A DNA stretch of 64,000 bases. Source: DAIOEK01 sp964648485. GTDB taxonomy: Bacteria > Chloroflexota > Anaerolineae > Anaerolineales > Anaerolineaceae. The position numbers were made by a program, and so were the translations under genes. Shown here piece by piece: positions 1 through 9,512 of this stretch (its first letter is position 1; every line of letters begins with the position of its first letter). The stretch spans positions 124,001 to 188,000 of the forward strand of contig CAZYOF010000004.1 of NCBI GenBank assembly GCA_964648485.1, written 5' to 3'. The notes under the pieces are model-generated. The model was not told the DNA's origin and made no database searches. It was given only the letters and a program-made list of their open reading frames with translations.

Positions 1-1
1 A

Positions 2-718
2 AAAGTCCGTTATAAGCAGGCAGTTTTAGGAATTGGATGGGCAATTATCCAGCCGATTTTAACTATGGTGATTTTTAGTATCATCTTTGGCAGATTTGGC
101 AAATTACCAACAGATCAATCACTTCCTTATCCACTGTTTACATTTGCGGCTTTGTTACCATGGGGACTGTTTGCTAATGCATTGCAAAGATCTGGAACTA
201 GCCTGGTGGGATCTGCGCACCTGATTACCAAAATCTATTTTCCCCGACTGATCATTCCGATTTCTGCAGTGATCGGTGGAATTGTGGATTTTGCCATATC
301 CTTTGTAATTTTGCTTTTGATGATGGCATACTACAAGGTCTATCCTACCTGGAACATGTTGTGGATTATTCCTCTGACATTGTTGACTCTTGTTACAGCT
401 CTGTCTGTAGGATTATGGTTATCTGCATTAAATGTTCGTTATCGTGATGTACAACAGATGATCCCTTTCCTTGTTCAGGCATGGATGTATGCTTCACCGG
501 TTGCATATTCAGCGAAGATTATTACGGAACGAACATGGCAGTTAATTTACGGTTTGAATCCACTCACTGGAATCATTCAAGGTTTCAGATGGGCGTTACT
601 GGGTGGGACACCTCCTGGTGAATTAATGTGGATATCCTCAACTGTGATGGTCATCCTTTTTGTCTCGGGTCTCTATTATTTCCGGCGAATGGAAAAAACT
701 TTCGCAGATACGGTGTAG
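2..718 (+). CDS. Polysaccharide ABC-exporter permease (Wzm/TagG-like), 5' end cut by window
   Basis: Membrane subunit of an ABC-2 type exporter that would carry an undecaprenyl-linked glycan across the cytoplasmic membrane. The reading frame is open from base 2, and the first visible residues (KVRYKQAVLGIGWAIIQP) match the conserved N-terminal stretch of this permease family, so only a short N-terminus is missing. An internal ATG at 65 is not the real start. About 238 residues are visible with several hydrophobic segments, and the family-typical stretch with LNVRYRDVQQ followed by the SPVAYSA region. It ends two bases before the ATPase gene, so the two are surely co-transcribed. The family assignment is firm; the transported substrate is inferred from the neighbouring glycan genes. 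Confidence 0.9.
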   Translation, partial: KVRYKQAVLGIGWAIIQPILTMVIFSIIFGRFGKLPTDQSLPYPLFTFAALLPWGLFANALQRSGTSLVGSAHLITKIYFPRLIIPISAVIGGIVDFAISFVILLLMMAYYKVYPTWNMLWIIPLTLLTLVTALSVGLWLSALNVRYRDVQQMIPFLVQAWMYASPVAYSAKIITERTWQLIYGLNPLTGIIQGFRWALLGGTPPGELMWISSTVMVILFVSGLYYFRRMEKTFADTV

Positions 719-720
719 CC

Positions 721-2013
721 ATGAGCGATATTGCTATTCGTGTAAAAAATCTTGGAAAACGCTACCAACTGGGGGCACTAGGCACCAATTATCGAACCCT
801 GCGGGATAGCCTGGTAGATACCTTTAATTTAGCATCTCAGGCGATTCTGCACGCAGGTGAACGAAATCAAGATATGCAAAAATCCATTAACAATAAATTC
901 TGGGCGTTAAAGGATATCAACTTTGAGGTTCATAAAGGACAAGTACTGGGGGTGGTCGGAAAAAATGGTGCCGGAAAGAGCACCCTCCTTAAGGTTCTTT
1001 CGCGGGTAACAGAACCGACGGAAGGACAGGTAGAAATTCATGGAAGAGTAGGATCTCTTCTGGAGGTAGGCACAGGCTTTCACCCAGAACTGACCGGACG
1101 CGAGAATATTTATCTGAATGGTGCAATTCTAGGGATGAAGCGAACTGAAATCGCCAAGAAGTTTGATGAAATTGTAGCCTTTTCGGAAGTGGAAAAGTTT
1201 ATTGACACTCCGGTAAAAAGGTACTCTAGCGGTATGTACCTGCGTTTGGCGTTTGCAGTGGCTGCCCACCTTGAGCCGGAGATTTTGGTTGTAGATGAGG
1301 TTTTGGCAGTAGGTGATGCAGAATTCCAACGTAAGTGTATGGGAAAGATGAGTGATGTTGCGCATGAAGGACGAACTGTGCTCTTTGTAAGTCATAATAT
1401 GAGTGCAATCTTGCGTTTGACTGAAGAAACCATGGTCCTTGAAAAAGGACGCCTGGCAATGCGGGCTCCTACCCAGGAAGCTGTCGATTATTACTTATCC
1501 AGTGGATATTCCCGTCAGGGTGAACGCACCTGGGATATGGATGAAATCCCAGCGGATTCTGCCCCGTTTCGCCCACTTTCATTACGTATATTGGATAGCC
1601 GCCAAAAGGTGGTTGATACCATCCGCTCGACAGAACCATTTCAGGTTGAAATGGAATATCAATTGGATCAACCTCTTACTGGCCTTCGAGTGGGATTTTA
1701 CTTCATGACCACCCGCGCCGAGCATATCTTTACTACATTCGATACCGATGATGAAAATCGATTTAACCGGTTCTCCTCACGGAAAGCAGGCAGATATATA
1801 AGCCGGTGTACTATTCCCGCGAATACTTTCAATGAAGGAAGATTTATTATTGGCATGAACGCGAGTTCTTTCAGGATCAAAAGGTATTTTCAGGATGAGC
1901 AGGCTGTCATTTTTAGCGTAGATGCAACAGGTGCTCCGGGAACTCATTGGAGTGAACCACGCATGGGCCCGATGCGACCTAATCTGGTGTGGGATATCGA
2001 GGCAAAGTCATGA
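721..2013 (+). CDS. Polysaccharide ABC-exporter ATPase with C-terminal glycan-binding domain (Wzt-like)
   Basis: Nucleotide-binding subunit of the exporter encoded just upstream, 430 residues from ATG 721 (MSDIAIRVKNLGKRYQ). A longer reading from 628 only overlaps the permease gene and is not credible. Walker A is GKNGAGKST at about residues 80-88, the signature region is YSSGMYLRLAFAVA, Walker B is ILVVDEVLAVGD, and the H-loop is SHNM. The roughly 160 residues after the ATPase fold match the length and position of the Wzt C-terminal carbohydrate-binding domain, which in characterised O-antigen exporters recognises the modified chain end. The stop overlaps the next start. Function is known for the family; binding of this strain's polymer is inferred. 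Confidence 0.93.
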   Translation: MSDIAIRVKNLGKRYQLGALGTNYRTLRDSLVDTFNLASQAILHAGERNQDMQKSINNKFWALKDINFEVHKGQVLGVVGKNGAGKSTLLKVLSRVTEPTEGQVEIHGRVGSLLEVGTGFHPELTGRENIYLNGAILGMKRTEIAKKFDEIVAFSEVEKFIDTPVKRYSSGMYLRLAFAVAAHLEPEILVVDEVLAVGDAEFQRKCMGKMSDVAHEGRTVLFVSHNMSAILRLTEETMVLEKGRLAMRAPTQEAVDYYLSSGYSRQGERTWDMDEIPADSAPFRPLSLRILDSRQKVVDTIRSTEPFQVEMEYQLDQPLTGLRVGFYFMTTRAEHIFTTFDTDDENRFNRFSSRKAGRYISRCTIPANTFNEGRFIIGMNASSFRIKRYFQDEQAVIFSVDATGAPGTHWSEPRMGPMRPNLVWDIEAKS

Positions 2014-3596
2014 AAGAAAAATCAGGCAACCGGGTAAAGATGATCCTGGGTGAGCTTCCATATGCTCCAGAATTGTATTGGATGCTCCGACAGCGTGGAA
2101 AGCCGATTAAGACCCGGTATTCTCTTGCAAACCTTGAGATCCATATCCCCGAATTGATTGAGCAGATTAGTCATCAGGTTGAAATATCATTACCGGGGAA
2201 GAGGGTGCTGATATTCGCCACGCTGCATTATTGGATTGAACAGGCTGCCTTGCTGGGATTGACTCTTTCCGGCTTGGGACATGATGTTCATATGGCTTAC
2301 CTTCCTTACGCTGATTGGCAGAAATCAATAAGTAAGTTTGACTTGCGACGCCAAAATATTTATAGCCGATGGGTTCTGGAAAAGTGTCAACCATATCTTA
2401 AGACAGTTTCATTATTGGATTATCAAAAATCGCGTTCTTTACCTGCAAATCTACAGGCAGATGTGGAATTGGTCAGTTATTATGACGCTCAGTATACGCT
2501 TCAGGTGGAGACCGTAGATGAACAGAGTGACATCTATAAATTGCGTATGGAACGAAATCGGTATGCAGCAGAAAAATTATTGGCATTATGCGCGGAATTA
2601 GAACCGGATGTGGTCGTTGTTCCGAATGGAACCATCCAGGAGTTGGGTGTGGCTTACAGGGTAGCTATGATTCTTGGTATCCCAGTAAGTACATATGAGT
2701 TCAGTGATCAAAAGGATCGAATTTGGCTGGCGCAAAATAGCGAAATCATGCGACAGGATACCACTGCAATATGGGAAGCGAGACATGATATTCCCTTCTC
2801 CGATGATCAACGTGAGAAAGTGGAAGAGCTATACCAGGCAAAAGTTCAAGGCAATACCTGGAAAAACTTTGTGCGCAAATGGCAATCGACACCGCGCGAA
2901 GGCGCTGGTGATGCTGCAAACCGATTAGGTTTGGATGAGCGACCAGTTGCTTTACTGGCAACAAATGTATTAGGAGACAGTCTGACCCTGGGTCGGCAAG
3001 TTTTTAGTGAAACTATGGCTGAGTGGATTGAAAGAACCGTTCAGTTCTTTGCTCAAAGAAGAGATGTACAACTGGTAATCCGTGTTCATCCGGGAGAAGT
3101 TCTTACACATGGACCATCCATGGTCGATGTAGTGAAGAATTCAGTTGCAAGCCTGCCTGAAAACATTCACCTTGTAGGTCCTCGGGATCAAGTAAACACA
3201 TATGATTTGATTGACATTGCAGATTTAGGTCTGGTATACACAACCACAACAGGTCTTGAAATGGCTATGAGCGGAATACCAGTGGTAGTTTCCGGGATTA
3301 CACATTACAAAGGAAATGGCTTCACCTACGATCCCCAAAGTTATGAAGATTATTACAAGATACTGAACAGGTTGTTGCAAGATCCTAAAAACTATCGATT
3401 GAATAAAAAACAGATTGACCAGGCCTGGCATTATGCGTATATCTTCTTTTTTGAGTATGCAATGCCTTTTCCCTGGCGGGTAGTAAATATGTGGGAAGAT
3501 TTGAAGGAACGACCGATTTCGTACGTATTTGGAGAAGGTATGGGACAATATAGCAATACTTTTAATTACATCACTGGCACACCAATAGACTGGTAA
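2010..3596 (+). CDS. Capsule/surface-polysaccharide biosynthesis protein, GT-B-like
   Basis: A soluble protein of about 528 residues that starts at ATG 2010, overlapping the upstream stop as ATGA. The N-terminal half has a Rossmann-like start (VLIFATLHYWIEQAALLG). The C-terminal half carries VIRVHPGE, then a TTTGLEMAMSGIPVVVSG stretch, which is the nucleotide-sugar-binding end typical of capsule-synthesis (KpsC/KpsS-like) and other GT-B transferases. A second protein of the same architecture is encoded at 24029. The exact donor and acceptor cannot be read from sequence. It could transfer a sugar or a CMP-activated residue, given that cytidylyltransferases are encoded nearby. The GT-B-like assignment is moderately sure and the substrate is unknown. 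Confidence 0.65.
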   Translation: MKEKSGNRVKMILGELPYAPELYWMLRQRGKPIKTRYSLANLEIHIPELIEQISHQVEISLPGKRVLIFATLHYWIEQAALLGLTLSGLGHDVHMAYLPYADWQKSISKFDLRRQNIYSRWVLEKCQPYLKTVSLLDYQKSRSLPANLQADVELVSYYDAQYTLQVETVDEQSDIYKLRMERNRYAAEKLLALCAELEPDVVVVPNGTIQELGVAYRVAMILGIPVSTYEFSDQKDRIWLAQNSEIMRQDTTAIWEARHDIPFSDDQREKVEELYQAKVQGNTWKNFVRKWQSTPREGAGDAANRLGLDERPVALLATNVLGDSLTLGRQVFSETMAEWIERTVQFFAQRRDVQLVIRVHPGEVLTHGPSMVDVVKNSVASLPENIHLVGPRDQVNTYDLIDIADLGLVYTTTTGLEMAMSGIPVVVSGITHYKGNGFTYDPQSYEDYYKILNRLLQDPKNYRLNKKQIDQAWHYAYIFFFEYAMPFPWRVVNMWEDLKERPISYVFGEGMGQYSNTFNYITGTPIDW

Positions 3597-3599
3597 TGT

Positions 3600-4457
3600 A
3601 TGGTACAAGAAGAAGTTAAACAAGAAGTACGGCGTTTTTATAATGAGGTAGGCTGGCAGATTGAATCTGACGGTTTGTACCAAAACGCTCATTACGAAGA
3701 TCTGCGTACAGTTTCAGCAGAATACATCCATAAATGTCACCTGCGTGTTGGAAGGTATCTGGATGGGAAAGGGAAGTATCTTTTAGATGCAGGTTCCGGA
3801 CCTGTGCAATACACAGAATACATGGCCTATTTGAAAGGTTATCAATATCGGGTCTGCGCAGATATTTCTATTGTGGCGATCAGAGAAGCCCGGAAAAAGT
3901 TGGGCGAGCGTGGTTTATACGTGGTGACGGATGTGGCTAATCTGCCCTTCAGGGAGGATGTATTTGAAGGTGTGATGTCTATGCACACCATTCATCATCT
4001 GCCGCGTAAAGATCACCGAAAAGCCTACCAAGAACTTTACCGGGTGACACAAAAGGGACATACGGCGGTTGTGGTAAATGGTTGGTCAGATCCTGCGCTC
4101 ATCGGATGGCTGGATAAAACTGTAAAAGGATTTAATAGGGTAAAGAAAAAACTTGTCCGGTTAATGCGAGGAAAAGGACCTGTTGCAGAAAAGCAAAGAG
4201 AAAAAGGAACATTTGTACAAAAGTACAATGCAGACTGGCTTAAATATGAACTAAAAGGTTTGGTGCCGATAGAAATTCTTGTATGGCGGAGCGCAAGTGT
4301 TCGCTTCCTAAGAACTTTTATTCATCCCTGGTTGGGTGGAAAAACTCTCCTCAGAGTTTTATTCCACTTTGAAGAAAAACACCCCCATTTTTTTGGTGAG
4401 AATGGTCAATATCCTCTTATCCTCATCCGCAAACCGGATGAAGTCACAAAAGATTAA
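3600..4457 (+). CDS. Class I SAM-dependent methyltransferase
   Basis: A 285-residue protein with the SAM-binding glycine loop LLDAGSGPVQYTEY at about residues 60-74, followed by an acidic residue after the second strand (VCADIS), a DVANLPF segment and the post-motif MHTIHHLPR typical of small-molecule methyltransferases. It begins four bases after the preceding stop, with no clear ribosome site, so translation is probably coupled. In this position, between a GT-B-like protein and a nucleotide-sugar dehydratase, it may methylate a sugar or a chain end. Chain-end methylation is a known termination signal in Wzt-type export. The reaction is inferred from the fold; the target is unknown. Confidence 0.8.
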   Translation: MVQEEVKQEVRRFYNEVGWQIESDGLYQNAHYEDLRTVSAEYIHKCHLRVGRYLDGKGKYLLDAGSGPVQYTEYMAYLKGYQYRVCADISIVAIREARKKLGERGLYVVTDVANLPFREDVFEGVMSMHTIHHLPRKDHRKAYQELYRVTQKGHTAVVVNGWSDPALIGWLDKTVKGFNRVKKKLVRLMRGKGPVAEKQREKGTFVQKYNADWLKYELKGLVPIEILVWRSASVRFLRTFIHPWLGGKTLLRVLFHFEEKHPHFFGENGQYPLILIRKPDEVTKD

Positions 4458-4495
4458 TTTCTATATGACATCAATCATTATGGCAAGGAGCAGGC

Positions 4496-5482
4496 ATGGA
4501 ATGGAAAGATAAAGTAATTCTGGTGACAGGTGGAACCGGGTCATTTGGCAAAAAATTTATTGAGGTAATGCTTCGAGATTATCACCCGCAGAAATTGATA
4601 ATATTCAGCCGGGATGAACTCAAACAGCATGAAATGCGCGTGAAAGGTTTTGACCATCCATCCCTTCGATATTTTATTGGCGACATACGTGATCGCGATC
4701 GTATGCTCCGGGCAATGCAAGGAGTTGATATTGTCATCCATGCTGCGGCTTTAAAGCAGGTTCCTGCCTGTGAATACAATCCGATGGAAGCAATAAAAAC
4801 CAATATTATGGGTAGTAGTAACGTTATTGATGCCGCACTTGATGCCAATGTTGAGAAGGTAATGGCACTGAGCACAGATAAGGCTGTTAATCCAGTCAAC
4901 CTTTATGGGGCAACTAAGCTGGCTGCTGAAAAGCTTTTTGTTCAATCCAACGCTTACGCAGGTAATAAGCCTACTCGCTTTGCCTGCACTCGCTACGGGA
5001 ATGTTGTTGGAAGTCGTGGAAGTGTGGTCCCCGTTTTCATTAAACAGCGTGAATCTGGTGTGCTAACAATAACTGATGAACGAATGACCCGATTCTGGCT
5101 TTCATTGGACCAGGGAGTTGATTTTGTAATTCGATGTGTTGAGCAGATGCAAGGTGGAGAGGTTTTTGTGCCCAAGATTCCATCAATGAATATGATGGAT
5201 TTGGCGAAAGCAATGGCGCCTGAGGCAAAGGTCCGGGTTATTGGGATTCGCCCTGGTGAGAAATTACATGAAGTTCTTATTTCTGAAGATGAAGCCCGTA
5301 CTACGGTTGAGCTAAAGGATATGTATGTTGTCCAACCTGCTGAGACTTTTTGGTTCAGTAGAAAGTGGGAGGATAAAGGAAAAAGCTTACCAGATGGATT
5401 CCGTTATGCGAGTAACAATAATACTGAGTGGCTTGATATCGGAGCAATTCAATCCATTGTGGATTCCGTAGAAATAGAATAG
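4496..5482 (+). CDS. pseB: UDP-GlcNAc 4,6-dehydratase (inverting), PseB-like
   Basis: Extended short-chain dehydrogenase that converts UDP-GlcNAc to a 4-keto-6-deoxy, 5-inverted sugar nucleotide, the first step toward pseudaminic acid in characterised systems. The 328-residue length is normal. The NAD(P) motif TGGTGSFG is at residues 11-18, followed by the family-typical FSRDELKQ, and LSTDKAVNPVNLYGATK carries the catalytic Thr/Tyr/Lys region. AAGGAG lies five bases before the ATG. PseC, PseG and PseH homologues are not seen in this window, so the classical pseudaminate route is incomplete here. It may instead feed a 2,6-dideoxy or amino-deoxy sugar. Confidence 0.9.
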   Translation: MEWKDKVILVTGGTGSFGKKFIEVMLRDYHPQKLIIFSRDELKQHEMRVKGFDHPSLRYFIGDIRDRDRMLRAMQGVDIVIHAAALKQVPACEYNPMEAIKTNIMGSSNVIDAALDANVEKVMALSTDKAVNPVNLYGATKLAAEKLFVQSNAYAGNKPTRFACTRYGNVVGSRGSVVPVFIKQRESGVLTITDERMTRFWLSLDQGVDFVIRCVEQMQGGEVFVPKIPSMNMMDLAKAMAPEAKVRVIGIRPGEKLHEVLISEDEARTTVELKDMYVVQPAETFWFSRKWEDKGKSLPDGFRYASNNNTEWLDIGAIQSIVDSVEIE

Positions 5483-5491
5483 GAGGAAATG

Positions 5492-6433
5492 ATGCGCGTC
5501 CTCGTAACTGGAGCCAGCGGACTGCTGGGAATCAATCTGGCAGTGGAAACTGCAAAACAGCATGAAGTGATTGGTGTTGTCAACACTCAAACGTTATCTA
5601 ATACACCTTTCCGATTGATAACTGCTGAACTGCTGGCAAAAGATGCGTTCGCAGAAATACTTGAGCAGGTTCAGCCTGATTGGGTGATTCACTGTGCAGC
5701 GCTGGCTAACTTGGATGAATGTGAGGACGATCCGGCATTTGCTGAATTGATGAACGCGATTTTACCCGGGGAGATCGCGAAGGTTTGCCATAATAAAACC
5801 CGCCTGCTGCATATCTCAACAGATGCTGTTTTTGATGGATCTCGTAAAGATGTAACAGAAGATGATGAGCCTAATCCGTTGAGTGTTTATGGACGAACAA
5901 AATTAAGCGGTGAATGGGCTGTAATGGATGCCAATCCGGAAGCCATCATTGCACGGGTAAATTTGTTTGGTTGGAGTTTAAAAGGAAAGCGGAGCCTTGC
6001 AGAATGGTTTTTCTACAATATGCAGGCAGGAAAATCAGTTAAAGGTTTCACCGATGTATGTTTCAAACCGATGCTTGCTAATCATTTGACACAGGTGTTG
6101 CTCGATTTGCTTGAAGCAAACCAGCCGGGTATTTACCATGTAGTAGGAGCAAACTGTATCAGTAAGTATGATTTTGGTCTCGCTATCGCACGAGAATGCA
6201 ATTTAGATGAAAGACTCATATCACCAGTATCTGTTGTTGATTTTGGTTTAAAAGCTGCCAGGGCAAATAACCTTTGCTTGAACACTAGTAAAGTAGAGCA
6301 GGTTTTACACAGGCCTCTCCCCGATTTTTCCACTGGAATCAAACAATTTTTCGAACTTTATCAACAGGCTTATCCACAAATTCTTCGCAAGATGGTGGAT
6401 AACTCAGAGAGAAGTCTGAACCCGTTCCTGTAA
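5492..6433 (+). CDS. NAD-dependent sugar epimerase/reductase, RmlD-like SDR
   Basis: An extended SDR of about 313 residues with the N-terminal cofactor motif VTGASGLLG, a STDAVFDG segment and YGRTKLSGEW (YxxxK), a pattern close to dTDP-4-dehydrorhamnose reductase. Two ATGs lie in tandem at 5489 and 5492. AGGAGG at 5482-5487 sits too close to the first, so 5492 (MRVLVTGAS) is preferred. It follows the PseB-like dehydratase by a few bases and probably reduces a 4-keto sugar nucleotide. No rmlABC genes are seen here, so classical rhamnose synthesis cannot be claimed. Confidence 0.8.
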   Translation: MRVLVTGASGLLGINLAVETAKQHEVIGVVNTQTLSNTPFRLITAELLAKDAFAEILEQVQPDWVIHCAALANLDECEDDPAFAELMNAILPGEIAKVCHNKTRLLHISTDAVFDGSRKDVTEDDEPNPLSVYGRTKLSGEWAVMDANPEAIIARVNLFGWSLKGKRSLAEWFFYNMQAGKSVKGFTDVCFKPMLANHLTQVLLDLLEANQPGIYHVVGANCISKYDFGLAIARECNLDERLISPVSVVDFGLKAARANNLCLNTSKVEQVLHRPLPDFSTGIKQFFELYQQAYPQILRKMVDNSERSLNPFL

Positions 6434-6444
6434 GGAGAAAGATG

Positions 6445-7512
6445 ATGGATATGAAAATTGGTTCACATTTAATTGGTGATAACCATCCCACCTATTTCAT
6501 TGCGGATATATCTGCAAATCATGATGGTGACCTGGAAAGAGCAAAACTTCTAATCCGGTTAGCGAAGGAAGCAGGAGCGGATGCTGCCAAATTTCAAAAT
6601 TTCAGAGCTGCTCAAATTGTCTCAGATTACGGCTTCACCCACATGGGAGACCAGCTCTCTCATCAAGCAAAGTGGAAAAAATCCGTTTTTGAGGTATATA
6701 AAGATGCCTCAATTCCGTTTGACTGGACACCAATTTTAAAAGAGGAATGTGACAGAGTTGGGATTGATTACTTCTCTTCCCCCTATGATTTTGATGCTAT
6801 TGACATGCTTAATCCCTTTGTTCCAGCCTATAAAATTGGATCGGGTGATATTACATGGGATGAAGCCCTCATCCGGATGGCGAAACTAGGGAAGCCTGTA
6901 TTATTGGCAACTGGTGCTTCTAATATTGGTGAGGTTCAACGAGCTGTAAAAATAATTCTGGAGCATAATTCTCAGCTTGTGTTGATGCAGTGTAATACAA
7001 ATTACACTGCTAGTTTGGAAAATTTCAACCATATCCATCTGCGTGTTCTTCTCACTTATCGGACGATGTTCCCCGATCTGATTCTGGGTTTATCAGATCA
7101 TACTTCGGGGCATGCTACTGTTTTAGGGGCGGTTACATTGGGAGCGCGTGTTGTAGAGAAACACTTTACTGACGATATCAAACGGGTCGGTCCTGATCAT
7201 CCCTTCTCCATGACCCCAGCTACCTGGCGTGAGATGGTTGATCGTACGCGTGAGCTGGAGCGGGCATTGGGAAATCCCAACAAGGTTATTAATGAAAATG
7301 AACAACAAACGGTTATTGTTCAGAGACGTTGTCTGCGCGCTGCAAGAGATATCAAAGCCGGAGAATACTTTACCCGGGAAATGATCAATGTTCTCAGACC
7401 GGCAACACCCGGATCTATTTTGCCTTACGAAATACCTGCTGTTGTTGGCTGTAGGGCGCTGGAAGATATTCCAGCTGGCAGGGAACTTTACTGGACTGAT
7501 TTGGGAAAGTAA
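6445..7512 (+). CDS. Nonulosonic-acid synthase, NeuB/PseI family with SAF domain
   Basis: Condenses phosphoenolpyruvate with a six-carbon amino-sugar to give a nine-carbon sialic-type acid. The protein has about 355 residues. The TIM-barrel half opens with ADISANHDGDLERA, continues through AAKFQNF, SSPYDFDAID, YKIGSGD and GLSDHTSG, and ends with the metal/PEP region VVEKHFTDD. The last 65 residues (CLRAARDIKAGEYFT onward) form the SAF antifreeze-like domain. Tandem ATGs occur at 6442 and 6445; spacing from AGGAG at 6433 favours 6445. Its neighbours, a PseB-like enzyme and an SpsF-like cytidylyltransferase, suggest a pseudaminate- or legionaminate-type product. The exact substrate is not decided by sequence. 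Confidence 0.88.
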   Translation: MDMKIGSHLIGDNHPTYFIADISANHDGDLERAKLLIRLAKEAGADAAKFQNFRAAQIVSDYGFTHMGDQLSHQAKWKKSVFEVYKDASIPFDWTPILKEECDRVGIDYFSSPYDFDAIDMLNPFVPAYKIGSGDITWDEALIRMAKLGKPVLLATGASNIGEVQRAVKIILEHNSQLVLMQCNTNYTASLENFNHIHLRVLLTYRTMFPDLILGLSDHTSGHATVLGAVTLGARVVEKHFTDDIKRVGPDHPFSMTPATWREMVDRTRELERALGNPNKVINENEQQTVIVQRRCLRAARDIKAGEYFTREMINVLRPATPGSILPYEIPAVVGCRALEDIPAGRELYWTDLGK

Positions 7513-7522
7513 CGAAACCTCG

Positions 7523-8662
7523 ATGAAAATCCTTTATGTATCCCGAGACTACAGCCCACATGACCATCGTCATCTTTCGGCGATCATAGGTGGAGGTCAT
7601 GAAGCATATTTTCTCAGACTTGAAGATGCAAAAAGAGGATTAGAAGGTCGATCTCTTCCTGAAGGTGTAATTCAGCTGGAATGGAAGGGTGGAGGAAAGG
7701 ATCGCTTTCACATTTGGTCAGCACCATCCCTTGCACTGGACCTGAAGAAAATAATTATTGATATCCGCCCTGATCTCATCCACGCGGGACCGATCCAATC
7801 GGCAGGTCTGGTTGCTACATTGAGTGGATTCCATCCTCTGGTAAGCATGTCGTGGGGTTTTGATCTGATGCAGGACGCAGATCGAAATTTTGTCTCTCGT
7901 TGGGTTACAAGTAATGTCTTACGGAAATCAGATTGGCTTTTCGCTGACTGCCGGGCAGTCCTTAAGAAAGCTGAAGATTATGGTTATGATCTTTCAAGAA
8001 GCACATACTTTCCGTGGGGTGTCGATTTAAACCATTTCCGACCTGAAGAAAATTCAAGAATTATTGAAGACTTGGGCTGGAAAGATGCATTTGTATTATT
8101 CTGCAACCGCTCATGGGAACCGCAATACGGTGTCGATATTGTAGCCCGAGCATTCGTTGAGGCAGCAAATAAAGATCCAAAATTGCGGCTACTGTTATTA
8201 GCGAGCGGATCCCAGGGAGAAAATTTAAAAAGCATTTTTGAAGATGGAAATGTTTTAGACCGGATACACATGCCCGGGCAAATTAGCTACACTGACCTGC
8301 CCCATTATTACCATTCTGCAGATTTATACATCAGTGCATCTCATATTGATGGTTCATCTGTATCGCTGATGGAAGCGTTGGCTTGCGGACTGCCAGCAGC
8401 AGTATCAAATATTCCTGGCAACATGGAATGGGTGACTCCGGGCGAACAAGGATGGGTTTTCGATGACGGGAATGTTGCTGAGTTAACAGAAATTATTCTA
8501 AGTGCGAGTAAATCGCGGGTCGACCTTGCGGTCATGAGTTTAAAAGCACGCCATAAAGCAGAATTGCAGGCAAACTGGCAAGTTAACCAGCAGCGTATGA
8601 TGGAGGGGTATAAAAAAGTGATGGCTGCGCAGCCATTTGATATGGGTAGAGCAGGTAAGTAA
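7523..8662 (+). CDS. Glycosyltransferase family 4
   Basis: A GT-B glycosyltransferase of 379 residues starting at ATG 7523 (MKILYVSRDYSPHD). The longer in-frame reading from 7388 overlaps the synthase upstream and is rejected. The N-terminal domain shows the typical acceptor-side loop and RPDLIHAGPIQS. The C-terminal domain holds FPWGVDLNHFRP, FVLFCNRSWEPQYG, SADLYISASHIDGSSVSLMEAL (as a split motif) and CGLPAAVSNIPGN, the GT4 donor-binding signature. The stop overlaps the next start by one base. It adds a sugar to the repeat unit on the cytoplasmic face; the sugar is unknown. Confidence 0.88.
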   Translation: MKILYVSRDYSPHDHRHLSAIIGGGHEAYFLRLEDAKRGLEGRSLPEGVIQLEWKGGGKDRFHIWSAPSLALDLKKIIIDIRPDLIHAGPIQSAGLVATLSGFHPLVSMSWGFDLMQDADRNFVSRWVTSNVLRKSDWLFADCRAVLKKAEDYGYDLSRSTYFPWGVDLNHFRPEENSRIIEDLGWKDAFVLFCNRSWEPQYGVDIVARAFVEAANKDPKLRLLLLASGSQGENLKSIFEDGNVLDRIHMPGQISYTDLPHYYHSADLYISASHIDGSSVSLMEALACGLPAAVSNIPGNMEWVTPGEQGWVFDDGNVAELTEIILSASKSRVDLAVMSLKARHKAELQANWQVNQQRMMEGYKKVMAAQPFDMGRAGK

Positions 8663-9510
8663 TGAGATCAGATTATCCTTGCGAAAGCATAATTGCCATC
8701 GTCCAGGCGAGAATGAAATCCAGCAGATTGCCTGGAAAAGTGCTGATGGATATTCAGGGCAAGCCGATGCTTGCCCGGGTTGTTGATCGTGTTATGCTGG
8801 CAAAAAATATCTCACATATAGTAATAGCCATCACTGATGAAGTTGATGATGATCCCCTGGCTGAGTTTTGCCAGAGGAAAGGTCTTAATTACTATCGTGG
8901 CAGTATGCATGATGTTCTGGACAGGTACTATCAAGCAGCGAAAATTGCTGGTGCAAATATTGTTGTCAGGTTAACTTCTGACTGCCCGTTACTTGATCCT
9001 GACCTTATTGATGAGACGATTTCTGTTTTCATGGGTAGAGCAGGTTCGCAGGCGTCCTGGACCCCAATAGGAGACCCCAGGTATCTTCCACCACCGATCG
9101 ACCCATCCTTTCCTTGGGATTTTGCCGCAACAAGATTACCTCCACCTTGGGAACGAACCTTTCCGATTGGGCTTGATGTGGAGGTGTGTTCTTTTGCAGC
9201 TCTGAAGAAGGCCTGGTATGAAGCAACTGCTGAGTATGAGCGCGAACACGTCTTGCCCTATCTTTATGATGACCCCAATCGCTTTCGATGCCTGGTAGGA
9301 TGTTGGAGTGAAAACCTTGGTAATCAGCGATGGACTGTTGATACTGCGGACGACTTAAAATTTGTTAATGAGATTTACTCCCATATTGGAAGCAGTGATT
9401 TTAATTGGCTGGACATTCTAGATGTGACTAAGAGAAATCCAAAATTACTGGAAATCAATGCAGGTATACGTCATAAAGATTTCCGTGAAGTAGATAGTCG
9501 GAGGAGTTGA
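8662..9510 (+). CDS. Cytidylyltransferase-family protein, SpsF/PseF-like
   Basis: A 282-residue GT-A-like nucleotidyltransferase. It opens with IIAIVQARMKSSRLPGKVL, the signature of the SpsF/PseF branch that activates nonulosonic acids or related sugars with CTP, and has VVRLTSDCPLLDPDLID, the metal-binding TSDCP region of this branch. The TAATG overlap with the glycosyltransferase gene implies coupled translation. It probably activates the product of the synthase encoded at 6445. SpsF-type proteins are also known in spore-coat glycan loci with poorly defined substrates, so the precise CMP-sugar is inferred. Confidence 0.8.
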   Translation: MRSDYPCESIIAIVQARMKSSRLPGKVLMDIQGKPMLARVVDRVMLAKNISHIVIAITDEVDDDPLAEFCQRKGLNYYRGSMHDVLDRYYQAAKIAGANIVVRLTSDCPLLDPDLIDETISVFMGRAGSQASWTPIGDPRYLPPPIDPSFPWDFAATRLPPPWERTFPIGLDVEVCSFAALKKAWYEATAEYEREHVLPYLYDDPNRFRCLVGCWSENLGNQRWTVDTADDLKFVNEIYSHIGSSDFNWLDILDVTKRNPKLLEINAGIRHKDFREVDSRRS

Positions 9511-9512
9511 TT

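Noticed and set aside
7388..7522. Longer N-terminus for the GT4 enzyme
   Set aside because: It would overlap the synthase gene by more than 100 bases, and the GT4 fold begins at MKILYVSRD.
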